Below are positions 33,929 to 42,327 of a stretch of 64,000 bases of DNA, in pieces (position 1 is the stretch's first letter; the number at the start of each line of letters is the position of its first letter). A model generated the notes under the pieces. That model was not told where the DNA came from and did not search any database. It worked only from the letters and a program-made list of their open reading frames with translations. Origin of the DNA: Microcella alkaliphila (GTDB lineage: Bacteria; Actinomycetota; Actinomycetes; Actinomycetales; Microbacteriaceae); NCBI RefSeq assembly GCF_002355395.1, contig NZ_AP017315.1:930001-994000 (forward strand). Reading direction: 5' to 3'. The position numbers and the translations under genes were made by a program.

Positions 33929-34963
33929 GTGACCGACAGTCCGGATGCTCGCCCCGACACCCTGCGCACGGTCGGCGAAATCACGGCGCTCGCCCGCATC
34001 ATCCCCCGACTGCCGCGCGGCGAACACACCGTGCTCGGGCCCGGCGACGACGCCGCCGTCGTCGCCGCTGCCGACGGTCGCTTTGTCGTCACGACCGACG
34101 TCATGGTCGACGGCCCCGACTTTCGCCGCGCCTGGTCGACCCCGCACGACCTGGGCTGGAAGGCCGCCGCCACCAACCTCAGCGACATCGCCGCGATGGG
34201 CGCCCGCCCGACCGGTCTGGTTGTCGCCCTCATCGCCCCCGCCGACACCGCGGTTGCCGAGCTCGAGCAGCTGGCCGACGGCTTCGCCGACGCCTGCGCT
34301 GCCCTCGCCCCCGGGTGCGGGGTCGTCGGAGGCGACCTCAGCGTCGGATCCACCCTCACGATCGCCGTGACGGCGTTCGGCGACCTCGAGGGCTGCCCGC
34401 CCGTCACGCGGGACGGAGCGCAACCGGGTGACCTCGTCGCCGTGTCGGGCGACATCGGCCTCGCGGCCCGCGGCCTGCGCATGCTGTTCGACGAGGGAGT
34501 CGACGACGAGGGCAACCCCGACCCCGAGCGGGCCGCCGCACTGCGCGCCGACGAGCCGCGCATCGTGGACGCGCAGCTCGCCCCTCGTCCACCCCTTGCC
34601 GACGGCCCCGCCGCAGCCCGTGCCGGCGCGACCGCGATGCTCGACCTCAGCGATGGCCTCGCCCTCGACGCCCGCCGCATCGCCCGCGCGAGCGGAGTCG
34701 TCATCGACCTCGACGCTGCCGCCGTGTGCATCGTGGCCGGAGTCGACGCGATGTTCCTCCCGCTCGTGCTCACCGGCGGAGAAGACCACAGCCTGCTCGC
34801 GACCTTCCCCGCCTCGGTCCTCGCCGACGGCGGCCCCGGGCTGCCGGGGGGTTTCCGGGTCATCGGTCGCGTTGTCGAGCCGGGCGACGGAGGCCCCGAG
34901 TTGCGGGTCGGCGGCCGACCGTTCGAGCAGCGCGGCGGCTGGGACTCGTTCGACGACGTATGA
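33929..34963 (+). CDS. thiL: Thiamine-monophosphate kinase
   Basis: 344 residues from the GTG at 33929, 8 nt after TAGCGT; the GTG at 33920 overlaps the -10 box and is less likely. Motifs: LGPGDDAAVV, TTDVMVDGPDF, ATNLSDIAAMGARP, VVGGDLS, MLDLSDGLALDARRIA, VLTGGEDHSLLATFP. It phosphorylates thiamine monophosphate to thiamine pyrophosphate. Confidence 0.95.
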   Translation: MTDSPDARPDTLRTVGEITALARIIPRLPRGEHTVLGPGDDAAVVAAADGRFVVTTDVMVDGPDFRRAWSTPHDLGWKAAATNLSDIAAMGARPTGLVVALIAPADTAVAELEQLADGFADACAALAPGCGVVGGDLSVGSTLTIAVTAFGDLEGCPPVTRDGAQPGDLVAVSGDIGLAARGLRMLFDEGVDDEGNPDPERAAALRADEPRIVDAQLAPRPPLADGPAAARAGATAMLDLSDGLALDARRIARASGVVIDLDAAAVCIVAGVDAMFLPLVLTGGEDHSLLATFPASVLADGGPGLPGGFRVIGRVVEPGDGGPELRVGGRPFEQRGGWDSFDDV

Positions 34964-34987
34964 CGACGCCCGACGACGTCTACCGGC

Positions 34988-35575
34988 TTAGCCTTCCTCG
35001 GTGACCCGCCGCATCCAGTGCACGACGGTCTCGCCGTAGCGTGCCGTGCGGTCGAGCACGAGCCTGCGCACCTCGGCCGGGGGAGTGCTGCGCGACGAGC
35101 GCTCCAGCGCGACCACCGCATCCGCCGCCAGGTGCGGCACGAGCGCTACCAGCAGCTCGTCGACCTCGGCCGCGCCCGCCTCGTACGGCGGGTCGATGAA
35201 CACGAGGTCGACGGGCCCCTCGAGGGTTTCGACCGCCGAACGCGCGGCGCGCGTCACCACCCGGATGCGCGGGGCCGGGTCGACCCCGAACCGCGCCGCC
35301 TGCTGCTCCACGAGTCGAGCATTCGCCTGGCACACCCGCGCGGCCGACGCAGCCTTCTCGACGAGCACGACTGACTCCGCCCCGCGGCTGGCCGCCTCCA
35401 GGCCGAGCGCCCCCGAGCCCGCGTACAGGTCGACGACGCGCGCCCCGTCGATGAGGTCGCGCGCCTCGAGCGCCGAGAAGATCGCCTCACGCACGCGGTC
35501 GCTCGTGGGTCGCGTGCCGCTCTTCGGCACGCTGAGCGTGAGCGAGCCGGCGAAACCGGCGATCAGGCGGGTCAC
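34988..35575 (-). CDS. rsmD: 16S rRNA (guanine(966)-N2)-methyltransferase
   Basis: 195 residues from the GTG at 35575, 8 nt after a TAGCGT box on the minus strand. SAM-binding VVDLYAGSGALGLEAASRGA and catalytic FIDPPYEAG are the RsmD signatures; the N-terminus RLIAGFAGSLTLSVPKSGTRPTSD also fits. It methylates G966 of 16S rRNA. Converges with thiL and is divergent from recG. Confidence 0.95.
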   Translation of the reverse strand: MTRLIAGFAGSLTLSVPKSGTRPTSDRVREAIFSALEARDLIDGARVVDLYAGSGALGLEAASRGAESVVLVEKAASAARVCQANARLVEQQAARFGVDPAPRIRVVTRAARSAVETLEGPVDLVFIDPPYEAGAAEVDELLVALVPHLAADAVVALERSSRSTPPAEVRRLVLDRTARYGETVVHWMRRVTEEG

Positions 35576-35649
35576 GTTCTCCACGCTACCGCGAGCATCC
35601 CTGATGGATGCGCGAGGTCGCGTCAGCAGCCGCGGGTAGCGTTGAGGCC

Positions 35650-37824
35650 GTGACCGGCCCGCTCGACCAGCAGCTGGTGCGGGTGCTCGGCGACCGCACC
35701 GCGAAGGCGCTCGCGCGCGCCTTCGGCATGCAGACGGTCGGCGACCTCGTCGCCCACTACCCCCGGCGCTACGCGAAGCGCGGCGAGCTCACGGCGCTCA
35801 CGGAGCTGACCGTGGGCGAGGAGGTGACGATCGTCGCCGAGGTGCTGCGCGTGACCGAGCGGTCGATGAAGAACCGCAAAGGCTCGATCCTTGAGGTGCA
35901 GATCACCGACGGCCGCGGCATCGTCACGCTCACGTTCTTCAACCAGGCTTGGCGCAAAGAGACGCTGAAGACGGGCGTGCGCGGCATCTTCGCCGGCAAG
36001 GTTGGCGAGTACCGTGGCGCGCGGCAGCTGGCCCACCCCGACTACCAGCTGTTCGACGACCTCGAGCTGGTGCCGGGGGCGCCCGACCCCGAGGCGCAGA
36101 AGTGGGCGCTCGCCCCGATTCCGATTTATCCCGCCACCTCGACGATCTCTAGCTGGCAGCTCCAGAAGGCGATGGGGGTCGCGCTCGACAGCCTCGTCGG
36201 CATCGACGACCCCGTGCCGCTCGAGGTGCGCGCCGAGCGACAGCTGCTCGACCTCACACGGGCGCTGCGCTTCACCCACCAGCCGGAAGACGACCAGCAG
36301 TGGCGGCGGGGCCGCGACACCCTGCGCTTCCACGAGGCATTCCTGTTGCAGGCGGCCCTCCTGCAGCAGCGTGCCGTGCTGCGCTCGTCGCCCGCCGAGC
36401 CGCGCCTGCCCGGCGCCGAGCTCGCCGGTTTCGACGCCGAGCTGCCGTTCGCCCTCACACCCGACCAGCAGACGGTCGGTGACGAGATCTTCCGCGACCT
36501 CGCGGCCGCCGTGCCGATGAACCGACTCGTGCAGGGCGAGGTCGGTTCGGGGAAGACCCTCGTCGCGGTGCGCGCCATGCTGGCCGTCGCCGAGAACGGG
36601 GGCCAGAGCGCACTGCTCGCGCCGACCGAGGTGCTTGCTGCCCAGCACTTCCGCTCGATCGTCGCGACCCTTGGCCCCGATCGGGCGGCCCGCCTGCGCC
36701 CGGTCTTGCTCACCGGGCAGTTGGGGGCGGCTGAACGGCGCAAGACGCTGCTGGCCATCGCGAGCGGCCAGTCGCGCATCGTCGTCGGCACGCATGCGCT
36801 GCTGGGAGACAAGGTGCAGTTCGTCGACCTCGGGCTCGTCGTGGTCGACGAGCAGCACCGTTTCGGCGTCGAGCAGCGCGAAACCCTGCGTCGCAAGGGC
36901 GCCGTGCCGCCGCACGTGCTGGTTCTCACGGCAACGCCGATCCCGCGCACGGTCGCGATGACCGTCTTTGGCGACCTCGATGTGTCGACGATCCGCACCC
37001 TGCCCGCGGGGCGCATCCCGATCGTCAGCCACGTCGTGCCGCTCGCCGACAAGCCCGGCTGGTGGCCGCGCGTGTGGCAGCGCCTTGGGGAAGAGCTGGA
37101 GGCCGGTCGCCAGGGCTTCGTGGTGGTGCCCGCGATCGACCCGACCACGGTCGAGGACGACCCGGATGCGCTCGCCGACGACGCGACGGAGCCCCCGGTA
37201 GTAGACCGCCCGCCGGGAACGATCGTCGAGTTGCTGCCGATTCTGCAGCAGGCTCCGCCGCTTGCCGGCCGGCGCATCGCGGCCCTCCACGGCCGGATGC
37301 CCGCCGACGAGAAAGACGCGATCATGCGGTCTTTCGCGGCGGGAGACATCGACGTGCTCATCGCGACCACCGTCATCGAGGTGGGCGTCGACGTGCCGAA
37401 CGCGACGTTCATGGCGGTCATCGACGCCGACCGGTTTGGGGTCAGCCAGCTGCATCAGCTGCGTGGGCGCGTGGGGCGCGGCGCGCATCCGGGTTTGTGC
37501 CTGTTCGTCACGGCCGCGCTGCCCGAGACGACGGCGCGCGAACGCGTCGAGGCGGTCGCGGCCACCCTCGACGGTTTCGAGTTGGCGCAGGTCGACCTTG
37601 AGCTGCGCCGCGAGGGCGACGTGCTGGGCGCCAATCAGTCGGGCGGGCGTTCCAGTTTGAAGTTGCTGCGGGTTGTGACCGATTCTGACGTCATCATTGA
37701 TGCCCGCCAGGCCGCGGCGGCGATACTAGACACCGACCCCGACCTCGCCGAGCACCCGCCGCTCGCTGAGGCGCTGGCCCGCCGCCTCGATGAGTCGGCC
37801 CGAGAATTCATGGCAAAGAATTAG
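35650..37824 (+). CDS. recG: ATP-dependent DNA helicase RecG
   Basis: 724 residues from the GTG at 35650, 8 nt after TAGCGT. Wedge/OB domain at the N-terminus (LVAHYPRRYAKRGELTAL), then helicase motifs RLVQGEVGSGKT, LAPTEVLAAQHF, VVDEQHRFGVEQRE, LTATPIPRT, and motif VI QLRGRVGRGAHPG. It reverses stalled replication forks and branch-migrates junctions. EEP-family gene follows 3 nt after the stop. Confidence 0.97.
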   Translation: MTGPLDQQLVRVLGDRTAKALARAFGMQTVGDLVAHYPRRYAKRGELTALTELTVGEEVTIVAEVLRVTERSMKNRKGSILEVQITDGRGIVTLTFFNQAWRKETLKTGVRGIFAGKVGEYRGARQLAHPDYQLFDDLELVPGAPDPEAQKWALAPIPIYPATSTISSWQLQKAMGVALDSLVGIDDPVPLEVRAERQLLDLTRALRFTHQPEDDQQWRRGRDTLRFHEAFLLQAALLQQRAVLRSSPAEPRLPGAELAGFDAELPFALTPDQQTVGDEIFRDLAAAVPMNRLVQGEVGSGKTLVAVRAMLAVAENGGQSALLAPTEVLAAQHFRSIVATLGPDRAARLRPVLLTGQLGAAERRKTLLAIASGQSRIVVGTHALLGDKVQFVDLGLVVVDEQHRFGVEQRETLRRKGAVPPHVLVLTATPIPRTVAMTVFGDLDVSTIRTLPAGRIPIVSHVVPLADKPGWWPRVWQRLGEELEAGRQGFVVVPAIDPTTVEDDPDALADDATEPPVVDRPPGTIVELLPILQQAPPLAGRRIAALHGRMPADEKDAIMRSFAAGDIDVLIATTVIEVGVDVPNATFMAVIDADRFGVSQLHQLRGRVGRGAHPGLCLFVTAALPETTARERVEAVAATLDGFELAQVDLELRREGDVLGANQSGGRSSLKLLRVVTDSDVIIDARQAAAAILDTDPDLAEHPPLAEALARRLDESAREFMAKN

Positions 37825-37827
37825 ACG

Positions 37828-38505
37828 ATGCGTGTCATCAGCTACAACCTCCGCAAGCACGCGGCGATCGGTGAGCTGTCTGATCTGATTGCCGAGCATG
37901 AGCCGAACCTGCTGTGTCTGCAAGAGATTGATACCGATCGCATGCCCGACGACCTCGGCCCCATGCACCTCGCCGACGCGACGCGCGGCAACCGGCTGGG
38001 GCTCGCGATCTACTACCACCACGAGCGTTTTGCGGCGCTCGAGACGAAGGCGTTCTCGCTCAAGCGTTCGCTGCACGATGTGATTGCGAAGCCTGCCCAC
38101 GAACGGCTGCTCGGCACGCTGCTGTACGACCGCAAACACGAGCGCGAGGTCGTGATCGGCTCGTTTCACGCGGCGCCGTTGACCGCGTTGAACTCACTGC
38201 GGCGTACCCAGATTCACGCCGCGCACGAGGCCCTCGACTCGTTCGGCGCCGAGCTGCCGACCCTCATGGTGGGCGACTTCAACTACCCGTGGTTCCAAGA
38301 GTTCTTGTCATCGACCGTGCAACGCTCGGGCCACGAGGTCACGCTGTCTGACGCTCGCACCTACACGCGCTACAAGTTCTTCCGCGGCCACTTCGACTTC
38401 GCCACGTCGATCGGTATGGCGCTGACGACGGTGCAGACGCTGCCGCAGGGTGTCAGCGACCACATGCCGATCCTCGTGAACGCCGAGCACGCCGAGGTTG
38501 CCTGA
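37828..38505 (+). CDS. Endonuclease/exonuclease/phosphatase family protein
   Basis: 225 residues of the EEP superfamily: MRVISYNLRKHA, LLCLQEIDTDR (catalytic Glu), VIGSFHAAPL, MVGDFNYPWF (Asp/Asn) and VSDHMPILV (terminal Asp-His). The active site is complete, so it is likely a Mg-dependent phosphodiesterase, on DNA, RNA or a phospholipid. It is coupled to recG (3 nt), which favours a nucleic-acid role. Confidence 0.87.
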   Translation: MRVISYNLRKHAAIGELSDLIAEHEPNLLCLQEIDTDRMPDDLGPMHLADATRGNRLGLAIYYHHERFAALETKAFSLKRSLHDVIAKPAHERLLGTLLYDRKHEREVVIGSFHAAPLTALNSLRRTQIHAAHEALDSFGAELPTLMVGDFNYPWFQEFLSSTVQRSGHEVTLSDARTYTRYKFFRGHFDFATSIGMALTTVQTLPQGVSDHMPILVNAEHAEVA

Positions 38506-38575
38506 CGGCAGATTCATGGATGCGCGGGGCGAGATCGTCACGAATCGGTAACGTCACCTCGCTAGGCTTGAGCGC

Positions 38576-39067
38576 ATGAGCAGGATCGCCGTCGTTCCTG
38601 GGTCGTTTGACCCGATCACCCTGGGCCACCTCGATGTCATCGAGCGTGCGGCCAACATTTTCGACGAGATCCACGTCGTCGTGGTGCACAACCCGGGCAA
38701 AACCGCCATGCTGCCGATCGCGCAGCGCGTCTCGCTCATCGAGCAGGCCGTCGCTGACCGGGCTCTGCCATCGAGCATTCGCGTGACCGGCTGGAGCGTA
38801 GGCCTGCTCGTCGACTACTGCACCGAGGTGGGGGCAACGGTGCTCGTGAAGGGCGTCCGCAGCCAGGTGGATGTCGCGTACGAGACGCCCATGGCGATCG
38901 TGAACCGCAACCTCGCCGGGGTCGAGACGGTCTTCATGCTGCCCGACCCGGCACACGCGCACGTGTCCAGTTCGCTGGTGCGCCAGGTCGCGAGTCTCGG
39001 CGGTGACGTCGCTCCCTACGTACCGCGGGCAGTCGCCGAGTTCCTTGAGAAGACGCGCGACGGCTAG
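38576..39067 (+). CDS. coaD: Phosphopantetheine adenylyltransferase
   Basis: 163 residues with [18 protein letters not shown] (the T/HxGH nucleotidyltransferase motif), [15 protein letters not shown] and [17 protein letters not shown]. It makes dephospho-CoA from 4'-phosphopantetheine. TAGGCT lies 7 nt before the ATG, so it is leaderless. Upstream is a GTCAC-N6-GTAAC pair (38537-38552) of unknown significance. Confidence 0.97.
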   Translation: MSRIAVVPGSFDPITLGHLDVIERAANIFDEIHVVVVHNPGKTAMLPIAQRVSLIEQAVADRALPSSIRVTGWSVGLLVDYCTEVGATVLVKGVRSQVDVAYETPMAIVNRNLAGVETVFMLPDPAHAHVSSSLVRQVASLGGDVAPYVPRAVAEFLEKTRDG

Positions 39068-39109
39068 CCCCCGCCGGGCAGCAGCGGCGTGGGAGTCTCG
39101 TGCGTCCGC

Positions 39110-39604
39110 TCAGGCGGTGGCGCGCTCCGGCAAGGTGATGCTCTCGGTGTCAGCCTTGTGCTTGCGCAGGGCGTGGCCGCCGATGATGAGGGCGCACGCG
39201 ATGATCACGAGGTTCTTCACGATGTACTGTCCCTCGATCGTGAGGCCGAAGGGGAAGACGGTGTACGTCACCTCGGGTAGGAGCACGAGCGGGAGGAACG
39301 TGCCCGGCATCTGCGGAATCAGCATCAGCAGCGCCAGTCGCGTTGTCGGCGGGAACAGGAACGCGAGGCCGATGGCGACCTCCCACACGCCGAGCAGCGG
39401 CACGATGATCTCGGGTGTGGCGAAGTAGACGGTCGCCGCGACGAGGTCGTAGGCGGGGCTCAGATCGCCCATGATCTTGAGTGCGCCGAACCAGATAAAG
39501 ACGACACCGATCGCGAGGCGAGCGAACTTGACGCCAAACCTGTCCATCGTCCAGACGACGAAGCGATCGAAGAGCTCGATTCCTCGGGTGATGAGTGCGC
39601 GCAT
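39110..39604 (-). CDS. DoxX-like/DUF417-like membrane protein
   Basis: 164 residues from the ATG at 39604, with GGAGG 11 nt upstream. Four transmembrane helices are visible: FARLAIGVVFIWFGALKIMG, the IIVPLLGVWEVAIGLAFLF region, LALLMLIPQMPGTFLPLVLL and IVKNLVIIACALIIGGHAL. The conserved GALK and WE positions fit the DoxX/YkgB-like group. No enzymatic role known. Ends 43 nt from coaD, converging. Confidence 0.78.
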   Translation of the reverse strand: MRALITRGIELFDRFVVWTMDRFGVKFARLAIGVVFIWFGALKIMGDLSPAYDLVAATVYFATPEIIVPLLGVWEVAIGLAFLFPPTTRLALLMLIPQMPGTFLPLVLLPEVTYTVFPFGLTIEGQYIVKNLVIIACALIIGGHALRKHKADTESITLPERATA

Positions 39605-40312
39605 CCTGATTTCAGCCTCCGTGTCCACGTGACGTCCGTCCTTCTACGCTACGGCGCGTGGCTGTGGGGGTGCTCAGCGCCCGTGGACGCGCAAGCATGC
39701 CCGCCCGGGCATGACAGCCCGGGCGGGTGGGGGTGCTCATCGCGGGGGCAGGCACTGCAGCATCAACTGCAGCTGCCGGGTCTCGCGCTGCTCGTCGCTC
39801 ATGCGGCGGTGCACCCGGCGCTCGAGCTCGGGCGTATTGATTCGGCTTCGGGTCGACGCTCGTGCGTCGACTGGGGGACAGGGGTGTGGGTCGTGACGGT
39901 CACGAGGGGGTTCCTCACTGCGGAAATGACGGGAGTTGCGGGGAGCCGCGACGGGCGAGTGCGCGCAGCGGCGCCGCGCGCAGGCGCGGCAGACGGGGCG
40001 ATGATCCGCCGAGCACTCAGGATGCGCAGGGGCGCAGAGCGAGGGGATCGAGCTTCGTGAGCGTCGCCATCGACAGGACGGGTGGCGAGAGCGCTACCCG
40101 CTTAAGCGGTGAGGACGCCGACGACGCCGGCAGTGTGACGGGACTGTCCCGTGGTGAGAATAAACATGCTCGGCCTTCTTTCGACGTGTGAGCGGACACG
40201 AACGTAGCGGTTGCTGCGTGCATCCCGCAAGAGGCATACGGCGATTCGTCGCAAAGATTTTTGATTCGTCGCCTGCTCGACACGAGCATCCCGCTCTGCC
40301 AGGCTCGGACGC
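39605..40312. other. 708-bp stretch without a confident gene; strong hairpin
   Basis: A 12-bp GC hairpin (39699-39710 with 39717-39728, loop ATGACA) has no T-run, so it may be structural rather than a terminator. On the minus strand a short frame ends RRMSDEQRETRQLQLMLQCLPPR (stop near 39739), and another with a GAGGAA ribosome site begins VTVTTHTPVPQSTHERRPEAE. Together they could be one small frameshifted gene, but support is weak. The minus-strand peptide at 40102-40167 is listed separately. The long plus-strand frame from 39629 looks non-coding. Confidence 0.55.
40102..40167 (-). CDS. Possible 21-residue peptide
   Basis: MFILTTGQSRHTAGVVGVLT A, with GAAAGAAGG ending 6 nt before the ATG, which is a strong Shine-Dalgarno site and unusual in this window. 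No downstream gene on that strand is convincing, so a leader-peptide role is not supported. It may be a small protein or chance. Confidence 0.25.
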   Translation of the reverse strand: MFILTTGQSRHTAGVVGVLTA

Positions 40313-40537
40313 ATGGAAGCGATTCCTGGCCTGGTTGCCCTAGGCACAGTGTTCATGCTGCTTGGCCTCTTGTGGCTGGTGCTCATCGTTGTGGCGCTCA
40401 TCCAGATCGCGCAATCGACGGAGCTCAGCATGCCGATGAAGCTCGTGTGGGCCGTGGTCGTGTTCTTTTTCCCTCTGCTCGGCACGTTGGTGTGGTTCAT
40501 TCTCGGGCGCCGCATCGGCGACCCGTTCCGCTCCTGA
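40313..40537 (+). CDS. PLDc_N domain small membrane protein
   Basis: 74 residues: two transmembrane helices (LGLLWLVLIVVALIQIAQS and LVWAVVVFFFPLLGTLVWF) ending in ILGRRIGDPF, the phospholipase-D-nuclease N-terminal pattern found alone in many actinobacteria. A CAGGCT box lies 7 nt before the ATG. It ends only 22 nt before the shortened moxR frame. Confidence 0.82.
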   Translation: MEAIPGLVALGTVFMLLGLLWLVLIVVALIQIAQSTELSMPMKLVWAVVVFFFPLLGTLVWFILGRRIGDPFRS

Positions 40538-40559
40538 CGCCGTCGACACGGCGCTGACC

Positions 40560-41429
40560 GTGCTGCTCGCCGAGGGGCACCTTCTGATTGAGGACGTTCC
40601 CGGTGTCGGCAAGACCGTGCTCGCCCGGGCGCTCGCGCGCTGCGTCGACGGCCGCGTCAGCCGCATTCAGTTCACGCCCGACCTGCTACCCGCCGACATC
40701 ACAGGCGTCAGCGTCTACCGCCAGCAAACCGGCACGTTCGAGTTCACCCCCGGTCCGGTGTTCGCGCACATCGTCATCGGCGACGAGATCAACCGCGCGA
40801 GTCCGAAGACGCAGTCGGCGCTGCTGGAGTGCATGGAAGAGGGCCAGGTCACCGTCGACGGTCGCACCCACGCTCTCGCCAAGCCCTTCCTCGTCGTGGC
40901 CACGCAGAACCCCATCGAGATGGAGGGTACCTACGCGCTTCCTGAGGCGCAGCGCGACCGCTTCATGGCGCGCATCTCGATCGGCTATCCGGCGGTTGAC
41001 GACGAGCAGCGCATGCTGCGCGATCGCGAGCGCGTGAGCCCGCTCGACGAGTGCCGCCCGGTCGTCGACATCGCGGGGTTGACCCGGATGATCGCGACCG
41101 TTCGCGAGGTCTACGTGAGTCCCGCCGTCGAGCGCTATGCCGTGCTCATCGCTCAGGCGACCCGCGACGACACCGCCCTGCGGCTCGGCGCGAGCCCCCG
41201 ATCGACGCTGCAGCTCGTGCGCGCGGCCCGGGCCCGAGCCGCGCTCGACGGGCGCGACTTCGTCGTGCCCGACGACATCGACGCGCTCGCGACGACCGTG
41301 CTGTCGCACCGTGTGATCCTCGTGCCGCGCGCACAGCATCCCGATGGCCGCCCGGTCGGCCACGTCGACGAGGTGATCGACCGCATCGTGGCGGCCACCC
41401 CTGTGCCGGTTCCGGCGTCCGACGACTGA
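40560..41429 (+). CDS. MoxR-family AAA+ ATPase, N-terminus missing
   Basis: 289 residues from a GTG. Walker A LIEDVPGVGKTVLARALAR comes almost at once, whereas MoxR proteins normally have 30-40 residues before it. Walker B is IVIGDEINRASPKTQSALLE; sensor ATQNPIEMEGTYALPEAQ and RDRF follow. In-frame codons back to the end of the PLDc_N gene read PDAVDTALTVLLAEG, which does match the family, but there is no start codon there. A deletion seems to have joined the PLDc_N stop to the moxR body. MoxR acts as a chaperone with DUF58 and transglutaminase partners, which follow. Confidence 0.85.
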   Translation: MLLAEGHLLIEDVPGVGKTVLARALARCVDGRVSRIQFTPDLLPADITGVSVYRQQTGTFEFTPGPVFAHIVIGDEINRASPKTQSALLECMEEGQVTVDGRTHALAKPFLVVATQNPIEMEGTYALPEAQRDRFMARISIGYPAVDDEQRMLRDRERVSPLDECRPVVDIAGLTRMIATVREVYVSPAVERYAVLIAQATRDDTALRLGASPRSTLQLVRAARARAALDGRDFVVPDDIDALATTVLSHRVILVPRAQHPDGRPVGHVDEVIDRIVAATPVPVPASDD

Positions 41430-41442
41430 CCCGGCGTCGCCC

Positions 41443-42327
41443 GTGCCCCGTCCCACCCTCCGCGGCGTGATCTTCGCCCTCGCCGTGCGGGTGACCGACA
41501 CGACGGCCGAGGCGACCCACTTGGTGGTGCCGCAGGTGCTGCCTCTGGACGCGGGCCCCGTGCCCGAGCCGTCGACCGAGGCGGGCCCTCGCAGCAGCCG
41601 CTCCCGCGAGCGCGCCGACGACGACGTCGTCACCCGTGAGTATCGGGACGGTGACGCGCTGCGCCGCGTGCACTGGCGGGTGACGGCGCGGCACGGCGAG
41701 CTCATGGTGCGCCAGGACGAGCCACAGGCCGGCCCTCACTCGCGCCTGATCGTCGACACCGATCGTGATGGCTACGGCGACATCGAGCGCCGCGGGCTGC
41801 GCCCCGGGCCGCCGAGTGGGCCGAGCTTCGAGTGGGCAGTGCGTATGGCAGCCTCATCGGCCGCACACCTCGTCGAGCGCGGGTATGCGGTCGACCTGAC
41901 TACGTCGACGCCGCAGACGGCCCAGCCCCCGCTCGCCGATGCCCCGGGCATCTCGGCGGCGCTTGCTCCGGTGCTCGGCGAGCTCGCGCTGCTGCGCGCA
42001 GCCGCCGCTGACGGTACGCCGCCCCCGCTCGAGGCCCACCCCTCGGTGCCGCTCATCGCGATCGCCTCGCAGCCCCGGGGAACGACGATCGACTGGATGC
42101 TCGCCCAGCGCGCTCCGGGAACGGTCGCGGTCCTCCTGCTCGTCGCCCCGCACGGCACCGCCGACGCCCCCGAAGTGCTGGCCCTCGCCGACGAATTCAC
42201 GCGCGCCGGCTGGCAGGTCGCCCGCGTCGACCCGAGCGTGCCGGTGGACGCCGCCTGGCGCCGACTCATCGATGGGCAGCCCGCCCCCGCCGAGGCGACG
42301 GCGATCCTGCGGGGAGCCGCGCCGTGA
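41443..42327 (+). CDS. DUF58 domain protein, N-terminal region shortened
   Basis: 294 residues from a GTG. DUF58 proteins usually start with two transmembrane helices and a domain of about 100 residues. Here the first 14 residues (PRPTLRGVIFALA) look like the start of helix 1 and then jump to VRVTDTT and VVPQVLPL, which normally comes after that domain. The core DUF58 motif EYRDGDALRRVHWRVTARHGELMVRQDE is intact. I infer an in-frame deletion at about 41485. It partners MoxR, and its stop overlaps the transglutaminase gene start by 4 nt. Confidence 0.85.
   Translation: MPRPTLRGVIFALAVRVTDTTAEATHLVVPQVLPLDAGPVPEPSTEAGPRSSRSRERADDDVVTREYRDGDALRRVHWRVTARHGELMVRQDEPQAGPHSRLIVDTDRDGYGDIERRGLRPGPPSGPSFEWAVRMAASSAAHLVERGYAVDLTTSTPQTAQPPLADAPGISAALAPVLGELALLRAAAADGTPPPLEAHPSVPLIAIASQPRGTTIDWMLAQRAPGTVAVLLLVAPHGTADAPEVLALADEFTRAGWQVARVDPSVPVDAAWRRLIDGQPAPAEATAILRGAAP

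Noticed and set aside
39629..40060. A 143-codon plus-strand gene
   Set aside because: Composition is non-coding (odd Cys/Arg/Gly mix), no start signal, and it spans a strong hairpin.
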